Shown: piece by piece, positions 1 through 10,850 of the stretch
Layout of the letters: the number at the start of each line of letters is the position of its first letter
How positions within the stretch are numbered: the stretch's first letter is position 1
Assembly: GCF_901000735.1 (NCBI RefSeq)
Contig: NC_081550.1
Location: 5,342,666 to 5,406,665 of the forward strand
Length of the DNA stretch: 64,000 nucleotides
Direction of reading: 5' to 3'
Origin: Corylus avellana
Lineage: Eukaryota > Streptophyta > Magnoliopsida > Fagales > Betulaceae
Made by a program: the position numbers and the translations under genes
Notes under the pieces: model-generated
What the model saw: the letters and a program-made list of their open reading frames with translations, nothing else
Told to the model about the DNA's origin: nothing
Database searches by the model: none

Positions 1-467
1 TCCACAATCCGAAGTAACCAACCGTTAATTACTATATATTTAAAATGTTATTAATTTAAACTATAATAATTGTGGGTTTATGGGCCTCCCAACAATAATA
101 CTTTAGTATCTTATACTATACCAAAAGCTTGTTCACAGCAAAAGCCCTTACTTTTTTTTTTNNNNNNNNNNNNNNNNNNNNNNNNNNNNNNNNNNNNNNN
201 NNNNNNNNNNNNNNNNNNNNNNNNNNNNNNNNNNNNNNNNNNNNNNNNNNNNNNNNNNNNNTGGCCCATTGTTGATCCCTTTTTGGAGTTTGGCCTGTTG
301 TCGGCCCTTTTTTAAATTTGCATTCACCAGCCACCTACCGCTGTAGCTAGTCACCCGCTAGCCTCCACCATATGCGGCTCGTTCCTGGCCTCCGCCACCA
401 CCGTTATCATTGTTTCGGATTTTAAACTCAAAGTTCTAGAATATTCGACCATGAGTTTGAGGGAGAT
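1..467. other. Intergenic DNA with an assembly gap
   Basis: AT-rich sequence with no gene recognised. Positions 162-261 are exactly 100 N, a default scaffold gap. Just before the following LTR, about 452-467, lies a purine-rich run (gagtttgagggagata) that looks like the polypurine tract normally found directly upstream of a 3' LTR. Confidence 0.6.
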
Positions 468-763
468 ATTAGAATATATGAAAAATATTATATGTTTTCT
501 GTATATTCCATAATTAGGTTGATATTGAAATATTCTCTATTTATGGGTTGATTGTAAATAAATATTGTGATTGTAACCAAGCCAAGTGGATTTGATTACT
601 ATAATTGTATTGTAGACAAATAAAGTTAATGAGCACAACGTAACCTTTAGGGGTATTTCGAGTGGTGGACGTAAGTGTCTAACACTGAACCACCCGTAAG
701 TTCTTTGTGTTCATTCTCTCTCTTGCTTTTGCTCAATATTTCCGAATCTTCATTATTTCAACA
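468..763 (+). mobile_element. 3' LTR remnant of a Copia-type retrotransposon
   Basis: The segment begins with a degenerate start (ttagaatatatg) right after a purine-rich tract. It contains the segment around 655-710 typical of plant Copia LTR 3' ends (a guanine-rich stretch, then 'gaaccacccgtaagttc', then a TC-rich leader), and it ends in ttcaaca. No internal gag-pol is visible upstream, where an N gap intervenes. The family assignment rests on this resemblance. No target-site duplication was found. Confidence 0.45.
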
Positions 764-2040
764 CAACTAATCAAATAATACTATTAAAAATAAAAACATA
801 AAATCTCATAAATACTATAAAGCATCATACTTGAAATTGGAAATTCTTAACAATATGACCATAAATTTCAGTTTTTGATTATGAGTTCTTTATTTTTTTG
901 GTAATTGGTTAAGATTTAGAGTTAAATCAAACTGATTCCGGAATACCAAAAGTATCTTACAAACCTCTAAATAAGTTATTTGTCCAATAAGCTGTTTGGT
1001 AGAAACCGTTAAATACAAACATAAATACAAGCCTCAAAATTTTTTTACATGGATTGGCTCCCCAACCCCCACAAAATATATATATATATATACCCTCAGC
1101 CTAAAAGAAGTCAACTATTTATTGAGTGAAATTTCGTTTTGCAAGACGAAGAAAATGCAATTGGCCTTTTGTACTTGTTGCAGTCTCTTCTTCTCGATCT
1201 TCTGTTCTGTGAGGATTGTTGGGGGTTTGCCTCGGGAGTTATTGTGTCTGTGTTCAGGTCTTTATTTTTATTTTTTATCCTTTTTTTCTTCTATATATAA
1301 CTAAAACTTAATCATTGGAAAAAGGGAAAAAAAAAAAAAAGTTGTCTTCTTTGTGAGATGCGACATAAGGGCACATTAAAAACATCTTAAGTGATTTTGA
1401 ATGTATTTGCTTTGAACTACATGCAGGTACTTGTCTTCAAAAGTAAGGTTTTTTTTTTGGTTTTCAATTGAATAAAGAAAAGGGTCAGAGGAGAGGATCT
1501 TCAAAAGTTAGGTTAGATAACTTTATGGAGCAACTTTACTTATTGATAATGTATCACGGGTTTTTTAATGTTGATATCAAATTATTAAAAGTTTCGACGT
1601 GAAAATCTCGTTTTTCGGTCTCTTTTAATTCAACTTTTCTATTATGATTTTCTTTTAAATCTTAAGCGAAGATGTCAAAATTATCAAAATACTTATGTTG
1701 TTAAAATTATAAAATATAAAAAAGTGAACATTTGTTGAGCCAGGGCCAGTTGCAGGTGAGGTTTTTTTTTTTTCCCCTGTTGTTTACCTTTTAAAATTTT
1801 AAATTTTAACTAAAGGTAGGTTAGCATTTTTATATAAATTTTATAGGGTCATAAGAGACATTTTCATATTAGCCATTTGAGTTAAAAAAATAATAATAAA
1901 AAATTAAAAAATAAAATAAAATTCTTAGTGATAGGAGTTAAATTAACAGGAGATAAAAAGTAGAATACTCACATTGCAACTTTACTAATTTGAAATTAAA
2001 ATTGCAAAACTTGCGATTATACCCAAGTGAAGTTTCCATT
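764..2040. other. Intergenic DNA with a possible orphan first exon at 1155-1257
   Basis: Mostly AT-rich with no recognised gene. A TA-rich stretch at 1074-1092 could act as a TATA box. About 65 bases further on, an ATG at 1155 opens 34 codons rich in Leu, Phe and Cys, which look like a signal peptide, and the frame meets a plausible splice donor at 1258. No downstream exon could be joined to it, so it may be chance. Confidence 0.2.
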
Positions 2041-2051
2041 AGGGGGAGGTA

Positions 2052-2355
2052 TTGGCCACGTTGCAATCCCCAAAGGATCATATTGTCGACTTGGTTGTTG
2101 ATGCGGTTGCTTTAAGGTCCGTACACTTTACTAAAGAGATGGGGTGGCAAAAGGTAAAATTTGAAGGTGATGCTTTACAAGTCATGCAAGTAATTAAACA
2201 GGTGGATACAGACTTGTGTCAGTTAATTGATGATGCCCGAAAGCTACTGAACTCCTTTCAATGGAATTGCTAATATGCTCGCAAAGCTAGCACTCTCTGT
2301 TGAACATGAAGTGGTTCATATAGAAGAAACCCACAATGTGTCTTTGATATTGTAA
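2052..2355 (+). pseudogene. LINE-type RNase H (RVT_3) remnant
   Basis: The first frame (2052-2270) reads like the middle of the RNase H domain at the end of plant non-LTR retrotransposon polyproteins: a helix with 'ALRSVHFTKEMGWQKV' followed by 'FEGDALQV'. After about 2270 similarity continues in the other reading context as 'ANMLAKLALS' and ends at TAA (2353-2355). The usual conserved stretch between the two parts (His and Arg-Glu-Ala-Asn) is missing, so there is an internal deletion with a stop. Only the last part of the element is present. It is not a working gene. Confidence 0.7.
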
Positions 2356-2426
2356 TTGCTGAACGTTCTTTTTAAACTTTTGCTTTTAATGACATACATG
2401 AATGACCAATGACGAGAAAACACAAA

Positions 2427-2461
2427 GGAGGGAAGAATGGCTCTCCACCATTCTTCCCTCC
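2427..2461. repeat. Perfect 14-bp hairpin
   Basis: ggagggaagaatgg at 2427-2440 and its exact complement at 2448-2461 are separated by seven bases. It lies in the relic LINE 3' region, so it may be part of that element's 3' structure. Confidence 0.7.
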
Positions 2462-2806
2462 TCCCCTTTCATGTCCTTGTCCTTCTTCCCCCTTAGTAGC
2501 AATGCTCACTGTCTTTTCTATTGTCTCCTCCGAATTCCTTTTTTGGCGTTTTTGTTTTAGATATAATTTATAGATCTAGATCTAGATATAGATCTACTTT
2601 TTCAAATTCAGATCTACTTGTCTTCACCAGCCAAGGCGTGTCTTCTTGAGGATATCTACCATATTGTGCTCCTTTGCTGCTACTTGTATCAGGGATTTTA
2701 TTTTTCTTATTAGTTTTAAGTTTTGATTTTTTATTATTTTTGTCGTGGTCTTTGGGTTGGTGACATGAGTTGTTTTTCTGACCTTTAAGGTTGATGAAGA
2801 GTATAT

Positions 2807-3195
2807 CACTACAAAAAAATCGTGATTTAGTGACGTGTCATGTGTCTACAGTAAATATTTTTTGAAACGTCACGATTTAGTGACGTGTTCATTTTTAACA
2901 CGTCACTAAAAAATTGAGTGATGTGTTGAAGTTTGCACGTCACTAAATAGTGATGTGTGAACTTTAATATGTCACTATTTAATTAGTGATGTATTACATT
3001 TCAACACGTCACCAAATTTGAAATTCATGAAATTATAACCAAAAAAATTTAAAATAAAAAAGATTGTGACGTGTTGAATTATGACACGTCACTAGTTGGT
3101 AATGTGGCAGACTGACACGTCACCAATTGGTGACATGTCAACGTGCCACGTCACAATTTTGGTGACGTGCCAATGTGGCATGTCACTACGTAGAT
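2807..3195 (+). mobile_element. CACTA-like element end with subterminal repeats
   Basis: It starts with cactacaaaaaaatcgtga, the kind of terminus used by CACTA (En/Spm) DNA transposons. It then carries many copies, in both orientations, of a short tgacgtg / cacgtcac motif with variants up to about 3195, the dense subterminal repeats expected of this superfamily. A matching inverted terminus ending tagtg was not found, so the element is truncated or a degenerate nonautonomous derivative. It sits inside LINE 3' sequence. Confidence 0.65.
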
Positions 3196-3204
3196 AGGTG
3201 TGGA

Positions 3205-3499
3205 GAATTATCACTCAAAGTCAAAAAATAAAGTTTGAGAGTTTGGGTTGTCCATATCTTAGATTTAGTTTGCCTGGAGCAAATCTGTTTCATAATTGTA
3301 ATTGTACATGGGTTAGCGAAAGCTGAAGTCATAGATAGTACTTGATTGTAAAAATTTTTTGATTGTATCTATAATTTTGTAACCTCATAGTTTTTTGCTA
3401 TGATTTATCATATCAGCGCTTTACGTTCTGTGATGTAAGAGTTTTATATTCTTGATCTTTTATCAATGAAATCTGGCAAGATTCGTATTAAAAAAAAAA
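3205..3499 (+). mobile_element. LINE 3' end with poly(A) tail
   Basis: About 290 bases ending in 'tggcaagattcgtatt' followed by a run of A. The same sequence, diverged, occurs in reverse orientation at about 46286-46460: both contain the block around 'gtacatgggttagcgaaag' or its counterpart. Two dispersed copies of a noncoding segment ending in poly(A) fit the 3' untranslated end of a LINE. The GATCTA-rich stretch at 2570-2620 upstream probably belongs to the same insertion, interrupted by the CACTA-like piece. Confidence 0.55.
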
Positions 3500-3697
3500 T
3501 ATTAAATTCATGAATGATTTTTTTTTTTTTTTTTTTTTTAAATGTGGTTTCCCTAACTTTTTCCCATACTAATTTCATTACTTCTAATTGATGCATTTGA
3601 AGGATTCGATTTGTTTACGATTTTTAGATTTCATAATTTGAGTAAATTAATGTTACTTTTTTTTAATCCTTTAGTAAATTAATTTTTAACAAGACCA

Positions 3698-4322
3698 AGG
3701 AAAATGATCTTCTGTAGTCCAAAATATATTCAACTAATGGCCAAGATTTCTTTAAAGAAATCTTGGGACCACAAATGTGCATGTGTCTTTTTAATAAAAA
3801 AAATAATATAAGATTACTTAAAGTTTTAAAAATAATTAAAAAATAAAATAATAAAAAATAGTCATCCACATAGGGGTGGCCCGACCACTCCGTTTTTGCC
3901 CTAGGGGGTGTCCCATTTTTACCCACCGAGGTGGCTTGGCCCTTGGGGGTGGTTCGGCCACCCCCAAAGGCCAATGCTATAATTTTTTTTTTTTCATTTG
4001 GCCCCTGGGGGTGGCAAAACCACCCACAAGGGCCACCAGGGTGGCTTCAGCCACCCTGATGGGTAAAAATGGGTGGCCGGCCACCCCTAAGGCAAAATAG
4101 GGTGGTATCGTGGTTCGCCCACTTCTATGGCAAGAATGGGGATGGCTATTTTTTTTATTATTTTGTTTTTTTAATTGTTTTTAAAACTTTAAGTAATATT
4201 ATATTATTTTTTATTATAAAGACATATGACACACTTGTGGTCCTAGAATATTTTAAAGAAATCTTCACCATTAATTGAATACCCCTCCAGCCCAAAATGG
4301 ACAAGAGATGATCCTTTTCCCA
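3698..4322. mobile_element. Fold-back MITE with GGTGGC-rich core
   Basis: The two outer halves are imperfect inverted copies of each other. The left arm runs from about 3698 (ggaaaatgatcttctgtag) and its counterpart ends at about 4322. Next inward come ttcaactaatgg and its complement, then an AT-rich stretch on both sides. The centre (3870-4125) is a GC-rich patchwork of ggtggc and gccaccc. The same architecture occurs at 53454-53902 and, with shorter arms, at 37731-38090. No coding capacity is seen. Confidence 0.65.
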
Positions 4323-4325
4323 AGA

Positions 4326-5193
4326 CAAATGGTAACCATTTAATTTTACATTGGTACATCTAGATTGTTCGCGGCTTATTTATTGGATCAATTTTCAAAG
4401 GGGAAGACAATAAAGTCCCACTTAAAGGCTCCCAAAAAAAAAAGGAGTCCAAAAAAGTAACATTAAAAGTAAGGGAAACTTTACTTTAACTCCCTAAACT
4501 TCTACCAAATTTTACAAACCCTCTCTGAATTTTCAAATCTTTCACTTTGGACCCCTGAACTTTGAATTTCTCTCAATGTGGACCCTCCATCATATTTCAA
4601 ACATTACATGATGTTTATATTTATGACTTTTTGTATAAAATTCCAACTTCCAAAACAAATGGTAACCATTTAATTTTACACTGGTACATCGAGATTGTTC
4701 GTGGCTTATTTATTGGATCAATTTTCAAAGGGGAAGACAATAAAGTCCCACTTAAAGGCTCCCAAAACAAAGGAGTCCAAAAAAGTAACATTAAAAGTTG
4801 GGAAAACTTCACTTTAACTCCTTGAACTTTTATCCGATTTTACAAACTTTCCTGAACTTCCAAATCTCTCACTTTGAACCCCTGAACTTTGAATTTCTCT
4901 CAATGTGGACCCTCCGTCATATTTTAAACATTACATGATATTTATATCATTGACTTTAGTATAAAATTTCAACTTCCAAAATGTTTTTTTATTTTTTTAA
5001 AAAAAGTAAAATCAAGAATATTTTGGTCTTTTTTTTTTTTTTTTTTGTAATTTTAACGGCTAAAATTGACAAAAGGGTCGTAATTGAGAGCAATTCAAAA
5101 TTCAGGCTAGGGTCTAAAGTGAGAAATTTGGAAGTTTATGGGAGTTTGTAAAATTGGGTGAAAGTTCAAGGGACCAAAGTAAAGTTTCCCCTT
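4326..5193. repeat. Tandem 330-bp duplication plus fold-back arm
   Basis: A unit of about 330 bp starting caaatggtaaccatttaat at 4326 is repeated from 4656 to about 4985, with high identity. Part of the unit (about 4472-4580 and 4800-4920: 'ctttactttaactcc', 'acttccaaatctctcactt') returns in inverted orientation at about 5060-5193, ending 'gtaaagtttcccctt'. The copy from about 4800 to 5193 therefore forms a fold-back MITE with arms of about 120 bp, and the left side was duplicated later. Similar 'gaaacttcac' arms recur elsewhere in the window. Confidence 0.6.
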
Positions 5194-5748
5194 AAAAGTA
5201 AGAAGAAGAGAGGGAGGGGAGGGGCTACTACAAAATTATGGAGAGTAATTTACTCCCAACAAATAAGGGGATTAGGATCCCCTCAAAATTTTTTAAAATT
5301 TGAGTTTTTTTTATTATTAAATCATAGCCATGCTTCTAATAATCCACAACTGCCATCTGTCACTCAAAATAAATGCTAAAGTTGATGAAATTTTATTTTC
5401 TCTCTCTAGTTCATTGAAGCATTATAGTTTTATTAACCCTAGCTTTTTTGTGTGACAAAGCCCTACGTGTTCTTATTCGTGTAACGCATTACTGTGGCTA
5501 ATAATCAATAACAAAAACTGGAACTAAATGAATGAGGAACCTTCAATCATCCCAAAACTTTAATAGAACCGGTCATTTTGGTGGACTGAACCCAGTTACA
5601 AACTCAATGGAATAGTCCATCCACCATGGAAATAATTAAAATATAGTTGAAAAATGAATGAATTCTATCATTTTTTAGTGGGAGGGGAGGGGCTATGAGA
5701 GAATTATGGATAGTAATTGACTCCCAACAAATAAGGCATCTAATGTCT

Positions 5749-5866
5749 CCAAGGAGTAACTCAATCGGTTAGAGACCACGTCTCATGAAGTGAAAGTCAT
5801 TAAATCGAATTTTTTCTTCCCCTTATTTTCTCTCATCTTGTTTGGACTTGTCAAAAAAAAAAAAAA
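5749..5866 (+). mobile_element. tRNA-derived SINE with poly(A)
   Basis: It begins near aaggagtaactcaatcgg, which resembles an A box for RNA polymerase III. About 40 bases later comes a B-box-like 'taaatcgaatt', then a short T-rich body and a terminal A run. This is the plan of plant tRNA-derived SINEs. The sequence around the boxes is too degenerate to form a tRNA. The duplicate copy of the block carries the same insertion at about 12205-12322. Confidence 0.6.
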
Positions 5867-6056
5867 GAACCTCTAAAAATGTAACACTAAAAGTAGATGG
5901 AGAGGGGGAGGTAGGGGAGGGGCAATGACAAAATTTGGTTTTCTCAAAATAAATATATATACTCTATAGAAAACTTGTTTTCAAACATGGACCTTTAAAA
6001 AAAAAAAAAAAAAAAATTCTAAAATGAATTTTCACCTTTATGAGCTTGTGACCTAA

Positions 6057-6101
6057 ATAATAATAATAATGATAATAATAATAATAATAATAGTAATAAT
6101 A
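6057..6101. repeat. TAA microsatellite
   Basis: A near-perfect run of trinucleotide TAA/ATA units with small interruptions. In the duplicate block (about 12508-12540) the array is shorter, so this is one of the few length differences between the two copies. Confidence 0.8.
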
Positions 6102-8574
6102 AAAACTCTATTTATCTAACTTTGATCAACATTTTTGTCTTCAATTCTTTTTTTTTTTTAATTTTTTTTTTATGGTAAAGTAATGTATTCCAACAATTCC
6201 TTTAAGAAAGAGGAGTGTTACACATTTATTTACTGTAATCTCTTTTGCAAATTCATTATATATTGAAACTGTCTCACATATATCTCCAAGGGTGGAAGCG
6301 TACAGAGATGGACAAGAAATAGACAAAAGTTGAAAACCAAACATTTCTGGTGAAAATGTACCTGAAATTAGAAATTCATGATCACGTTTTGAAAGCAATC
6401 AAGTTGGCATCAGTTATATATAGGATGACAAACTCCAACTAAGAGCATCTTCAACACCAATAGGTAATAGCTAGCTAGTAAAAAAGTACAACTATCTAGT
6501 TTAATTACTATTTTTTCTCTGCTCGTTTACTTTGTTTTAGAGAAGAAAAAACAATCATATTAGCTAAATTTAGTCAATATAAAACTTTTACCTAATCTGC
6601 GGAAGAAGATCGACGGTCAAGAATTAATGTTCTCCACTAGTTTTGGCTACTATATTTTATTAATGTAACTTGCAGAGTTGGACAAAAATAAAAATAAAAA
6701 ATAATAAACTTGCAGAGGTGGGTGCCTTTATCGTGTTACCTTAGAAATAGTAGGTTTGCATTTGAACTTGTAAAATCGGCTTTTAAAATTTCATTACTCT
6801 GTAACTTAAAGGAACAAGACTATATAATTAAGGGCAATTTTGACAACCTAGTAAGGAATAAGGGTAAATATGTGAATTTGTACGAAAATAGTACTACTCC
6901 TTCCTGCATGGTTCAGTTGGACAACCTTAAAGTCCTTCATTATTATAATGAGGTTAGGTAACGGGTAACTGCTAACTCCAGTTAGTTTACAGCTAGCTAG
7001 GTATGATTTGTCCATATATCTCCTAAACCAATTTTCGTTATTTCATGACAAGACACACAAGTTTTGACCCCAACCCAATTATGCGGCAAATTCAATCTCA
7101 AAATATGCAGCATAAATAAATTAATATAGGTTTTAAATATAAATTTGGTCTATATATGTGCGTTTGTTGTGTACCAAATCAGTCTTTAATTAGGTTTTCA
7201 AAAGTCATAAAATTAGTTATCGGGTCATTTGAGAACCAAATTGTCTAATCCTAGTTATTTCACCATGTGTATTATTTAAACATAATCATTGCCAAATGAT
7301 CGAACACCGCCAAATTAGTACTCCATCACATCCCTAATACACATCAACCTCACCAAGTCAAATAAAAATAAAAATAAAATCGCCACATCACAATCGAGGG
7401 TTTCGTTTGTCATTTCTAATAGTTCATCCTTCATTCATTAATTCCTCCGCTGCCTAACTAATCATGATTCAATACATCGGACATCTTGATGTGTCCACCG
7501 AAACCAATCGCGTTAGGACATGTTGTTAGGGAGGATTTTTTGTTTTTTTTTTTGTTTTTTGATAAGTTGGGATTATTAACTTATATAAATACAAAAGCAC
7601 ATAAAAATACATATAATTTCTTGTTTGTGCGTGTTTATGTAAAATAAAAATATAGAAGTCTTAAATTTAATCTCATGACATCATAAATAAACAATAGTAT
7701 AAACAATTAACAAAATAAACTAACATGATCTATAGAGTTCAAGAAAAACAGTATCAAAAATAAATATTGTAAACTCAAATGACTGTAAAATAATTACTCA
7801 AAAAATAAAATAAAAACATATATTTTCATCATATTCCACATTTTTGCACCAAAAAAACACAAAAAATGCAAGAAAAAAGGAGATATGGGGAAGATGGCTA
7901 AGAAAAAGAAAATACAAACGAAATAACACATAATATATATGATAATTTTTTGAGGGACAAATTCATAAAATATGCATATTTTATAAAAAAAATTGTAAAA
8001 ATTTTGGGAGGACACTCATCCCGCCACCCTAACTCATGGTTCTGCCCCTGGTTGCTGTACGACACGCAAGTTTGCGTACTCAAGCTACGTTAGGACGACT
8101 TGCTGATGTCTAGAGTGCTTCTGGACCAGGCACTTCAAGACGTCCGTCTAATGCATTTACTCACGCTAGTGTAAAACATACACTAAAAACCTTAGATCAT
8201 CACCACCAAAACACCTAAATGTTTAAAGACTTACAATAGTACTTATTTTAATTACCGAATAGGCCAACATTAAAAACCTAACACATAGTCAATAACCACA
8301 CCAAAAAAGATATTAACGTGGTGGTCCATGCAGAAGTTAATATGTATAAATAGCATCTCAAAAAAGTAAATGGCATATATAAAGCATTTGTATACGTGAA
8401 AGGTATATGCACCCAAAAACATTGACATTTTACACTAATTACTTTGTTAGAATTTGCAGAATACGTATAATCAAAATATTAATAAAGAAGAAAGAAGCAA
8501 GAATCTAGACAAACAATTTAATCTGATTCAACAAGATTGTCTACGTACGTCATAGGTAACAACAAACGACACAT

Positions 8575-8575
8575 G

Positions 8576-8607
<32 letters not shown>

Positions 8608-9045
8608 AACCAGAAAAGAAAAGAATGGAAAAAAGAAAAGCTTAATTATGAATGCATTGCAGCAGAATGTGTAAACAGTAATAGGAAGGGCGTTGGCAGT
8701 TGGGAGAGAGTTACACGGGATAGTAAATTAGCGACAGAGGGGTAGGTTAGAAATATATGAAAGAAATTAAGAAGAGCTGTACTTTTCAAATTTATGGCAA
8801 AAATCATTAAGATGACCTGTACGTGATGGCCCTCCTCTGTAGGTGACCTTGTGTAGATGAATATATAATTTAAACTGTCCCAAAGCAATCACCAATTCCA
8901 CTTCCGTGCACTCCACCGCCTAATCCTTTTCTATATGAAAATGGCATCCCATTCTGCTTCCACCATTGTTGGTTCTCCCTGAACATTATTCTTCTTTTCT
9001 CTCACTCTCCAGACTCTCCCGCACATCTGCAGTTATTTCTCCTCC
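8575..9045 (+). promoter_or_regulatory. Promoter region of the split FAR gene
   Basis: A CA/TA microsatellite at 8575-8606 is followed by sequence (about 8646-8745) that is recognisably homologous to the upstream region of the intact FAR paralog (about 49510-49650), for example 'gaatgcattgcagcag' and 'gttacacgg'. The only obvious TATA-like element is ctatatgaaa at 8931-8940, about 105 bases before the ATG. The leader is TC-rich. Retention of this homology between paralogs, while surrounding spacer differs, suggests a shared control region. Confidence 0.5.
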
Positions 9046-9137
9046 ATGGAGTTTGGAAGTGTAGTACAGCTCCTTCAAAACAAGGCCATTTTAGTCACTG
9101 GTGCCACTGGCTTTTTGGCAAAGAGTACATGACAACT

Positions 9138-9170
<33 letters not shown>

Positions 9171-9387
9171 ACCTCTCTCCCCCTCTCTCTCTATCTCTCT
9201 CTCTCTGATCTCCCTCTCTCTCTCTTGTATGGATGCAGTTTTTGTGGAGAAAGTGCTAAGGGTACAGCCAAATGTGAAGAAGCTGTACCTTCTTCTAAGA
9301 GCACCGGATGCTAAGTCAGCCACACATCGTTTTCATAATGAGGTATATTTGTACTCACAAAAAAAGAAAAAGAAAAAGAGCTATATT

Positions 9388-9420
<33 letters not shown>

Positions 9421-10850
9421 CATTCTTACAAGGAGTGAGATAAAAATAGGAAGATTCAGATATGTTAATGTTGCATAATTAGTCAAGCAATTAAGGACAG
9501 AGAAAAAAAAAAGAGAAAAAAAAAAGAGGCAAGTACTACTGTACTGTTCATGATTGAGTCAAAACTATTCCTGGGGGATTGGAATAGTTTTGGCATCCGC
9601 TGCAGATAATGGTTGCAGCAGTTCAACAGGGTGCTGTTTTCTATCAGCTGCTATGATGTTATTTATTTATTTATATGGTATTTTATTTATTTATTTTTTA
9701 TGTTCTGTAAAGCTGGTTTGTTTTTTTGTTGTTTCGATTTTGGACTGTAGTTGTTCAAATACTATACTGTGGTTAGGTTGATGTCGAGTGTTAAATCTTT
9801 AGTATTCGTTTTGGGGCTGGATGTTTGTTGGCAATAGATTTCTGCTGGAGGGTGTTTTATTATTCCTGGTTTTGTTAATAGAAATTAGTTCATAAAATTT
9901 TTTTTAAAAAAGAAAAACCCAAACTACTATATATCTATATATGTGTGTGTGTGGCTTCATTTCCTTTCGCTTTTTGGCTGTTAAATTCATGGCTTACTCA
10001 TATATATATATTTGGTGGTTATAATTTTGTGGGAATTTTCTATTTGTAGATCATAGAGAAGGACTTGTTTAGAGTGCTGAAGGAAAAATGGGGTAAGAAT
10101 ATTTCTTCTTTTATCTCTGAAAAAGTAAGTGTGGTGCCTGGGGACATCTCTCTTGAGGGCTTGGGCTTGAAGGACTCCAGTTTGAGGGAAGAGCTCTGGG
10201 ATCAAATAGATGTCATTGTCAACTTAGCTGCAACTACCAATTTTGATGAAAGGTAATTAATTATGTAGGATTCCAGTAGTTTATTAATTAGTGACTTGAA
10301 AATAATAATAAAAAAAAAGAATATAGTATTTCCTTTTGTTAAATGTCACATGCAGATATGATGTTGCATTGGGCGTGAATGCATTAGGAGCTAAGCATAT
10401 TATAAGCTTTGCAAAAAAATGTGTTAGAATCAAGGTGATTCTCCATGTATCGACAGGTAATTAATAAGTCAAATCCTTTCCAATTTTCATCATTTTTTTT
10501 TATTTTTATTTGTATGTGGTACCCGCCAGACGGTCCATTAATGCTCAACATTGATTTCCCTATATAATTATGTGAAAGTACTAGCTAGCATTGATTTCCA
10601 CCTCTTTTCCAAATTAATTTTTGGGTTTAATTAATTAACCTGCAAGTGTCTTTTCAGCCTATGTATGTGGGGAAAAAGGAGGACTAATACTAGAGAACCC
10701 CTATCGCATGGGTGAGACACTTAATGGGGCCACCGGGTTAGACGTGGAAGCAGAGAAAAAACTGGTGGAGGACAAACTCAACGAGTATCGAGCCAACGGA
10801 GCTACTGAAAAAGAAATTACAATTGCCATGAAGGATTTAGGTATCGAAAG
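9046..10850 (+). CDS. FAR: Alcohol-forming fatty acyl-CoA reductase, exons 1-5 (5' half)
   Basis: FARs reduce very-long-chain acyl-CoA to primary alcohols with NADPH, for wax, suberin or sporopollenin, usually at the ER. Exons: 9046-9124, 9239-9342, 10050-10252, 10356-10456, 10658-10850, all with GT-AG borders, open, and with the same sizes (79, 104, 203, 101, 193) and phases as the intact paralog at 49929. Seen: the Rossmann motif TGATGFLA at residues 18-25, then '[14 protein letters not shown]' and '[12 protein letters not shown]', typical of the FAR N-terminal domain. There is no long transit peptide, unlike the plastid MS2/FAR2 type. The active-site YxxxK exon and C-terminal domain do not follow on this strand; exons 6-10 that fit exactly lie at 24394-26170 on the minus strand. 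The gene is probably whole in the organism and broken by assembly or inversion inside intron 5. Confidence 0.9.
9130..9226. repeat. CT microsatellite in FAR intron 1
   Basis: Almost continuous CT repeats directly after the intron 1 donor of the split FAR gene. The same array is in the duplicate block at about 15557-15653, but the intact paralog has a TA repeat in that place instead. The GA-strand translation (Arg-Glu repeats) is meaningless. Confidence 0.85.
9558..9925. other. Probable insertion in FAR intron 2
   Basis: This stretch is absent from intron 2 of the intact paralog. It begins exactly where the duplicate block breaks into an N gap (after 15984). It is G/T-rich, has no long open frame, and ends in a T/A-rich stretch that resembles a retroelement 3' tail. 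A repeat at this point would explain why the assembly of the duplicate stopped here. The element type is not recognised. Confidence 0.35.

Larger units (their letters stand above)
5613..9557. repeat. 3.9-kb duplicated block, copy A
   Basis: This stretch is repeated almost base for base at 12069-15984. The offset between copies drifts only from 6456 to 6427 through a few short indels and microsatellite length changes. It includes a SINE, AT-rich spacer, the FAR promoter and FAR exons 1-2. The other copy stops at an N gap. Such similarity in noncoding DNA beside a gap suggests two alleles placed in tandem by the assembler, though a very recent real duplication cannot be excluded. Confidence 0.85.

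Noticed and set aside
5749..5830. Possible tRNA gene (A- and B-box words)
   Set aside because: No cloverleaf can be formed and a poly(A) tail follows, so it is a SINE.
9075..9323. Open frame giving long Arg-Glu repeats on the minus strand (and its copy at 15502-15750)
   Set aside because: It is the translation of a CT microsatellite in FAR intron 1 and overlaps real exons on the other strand.
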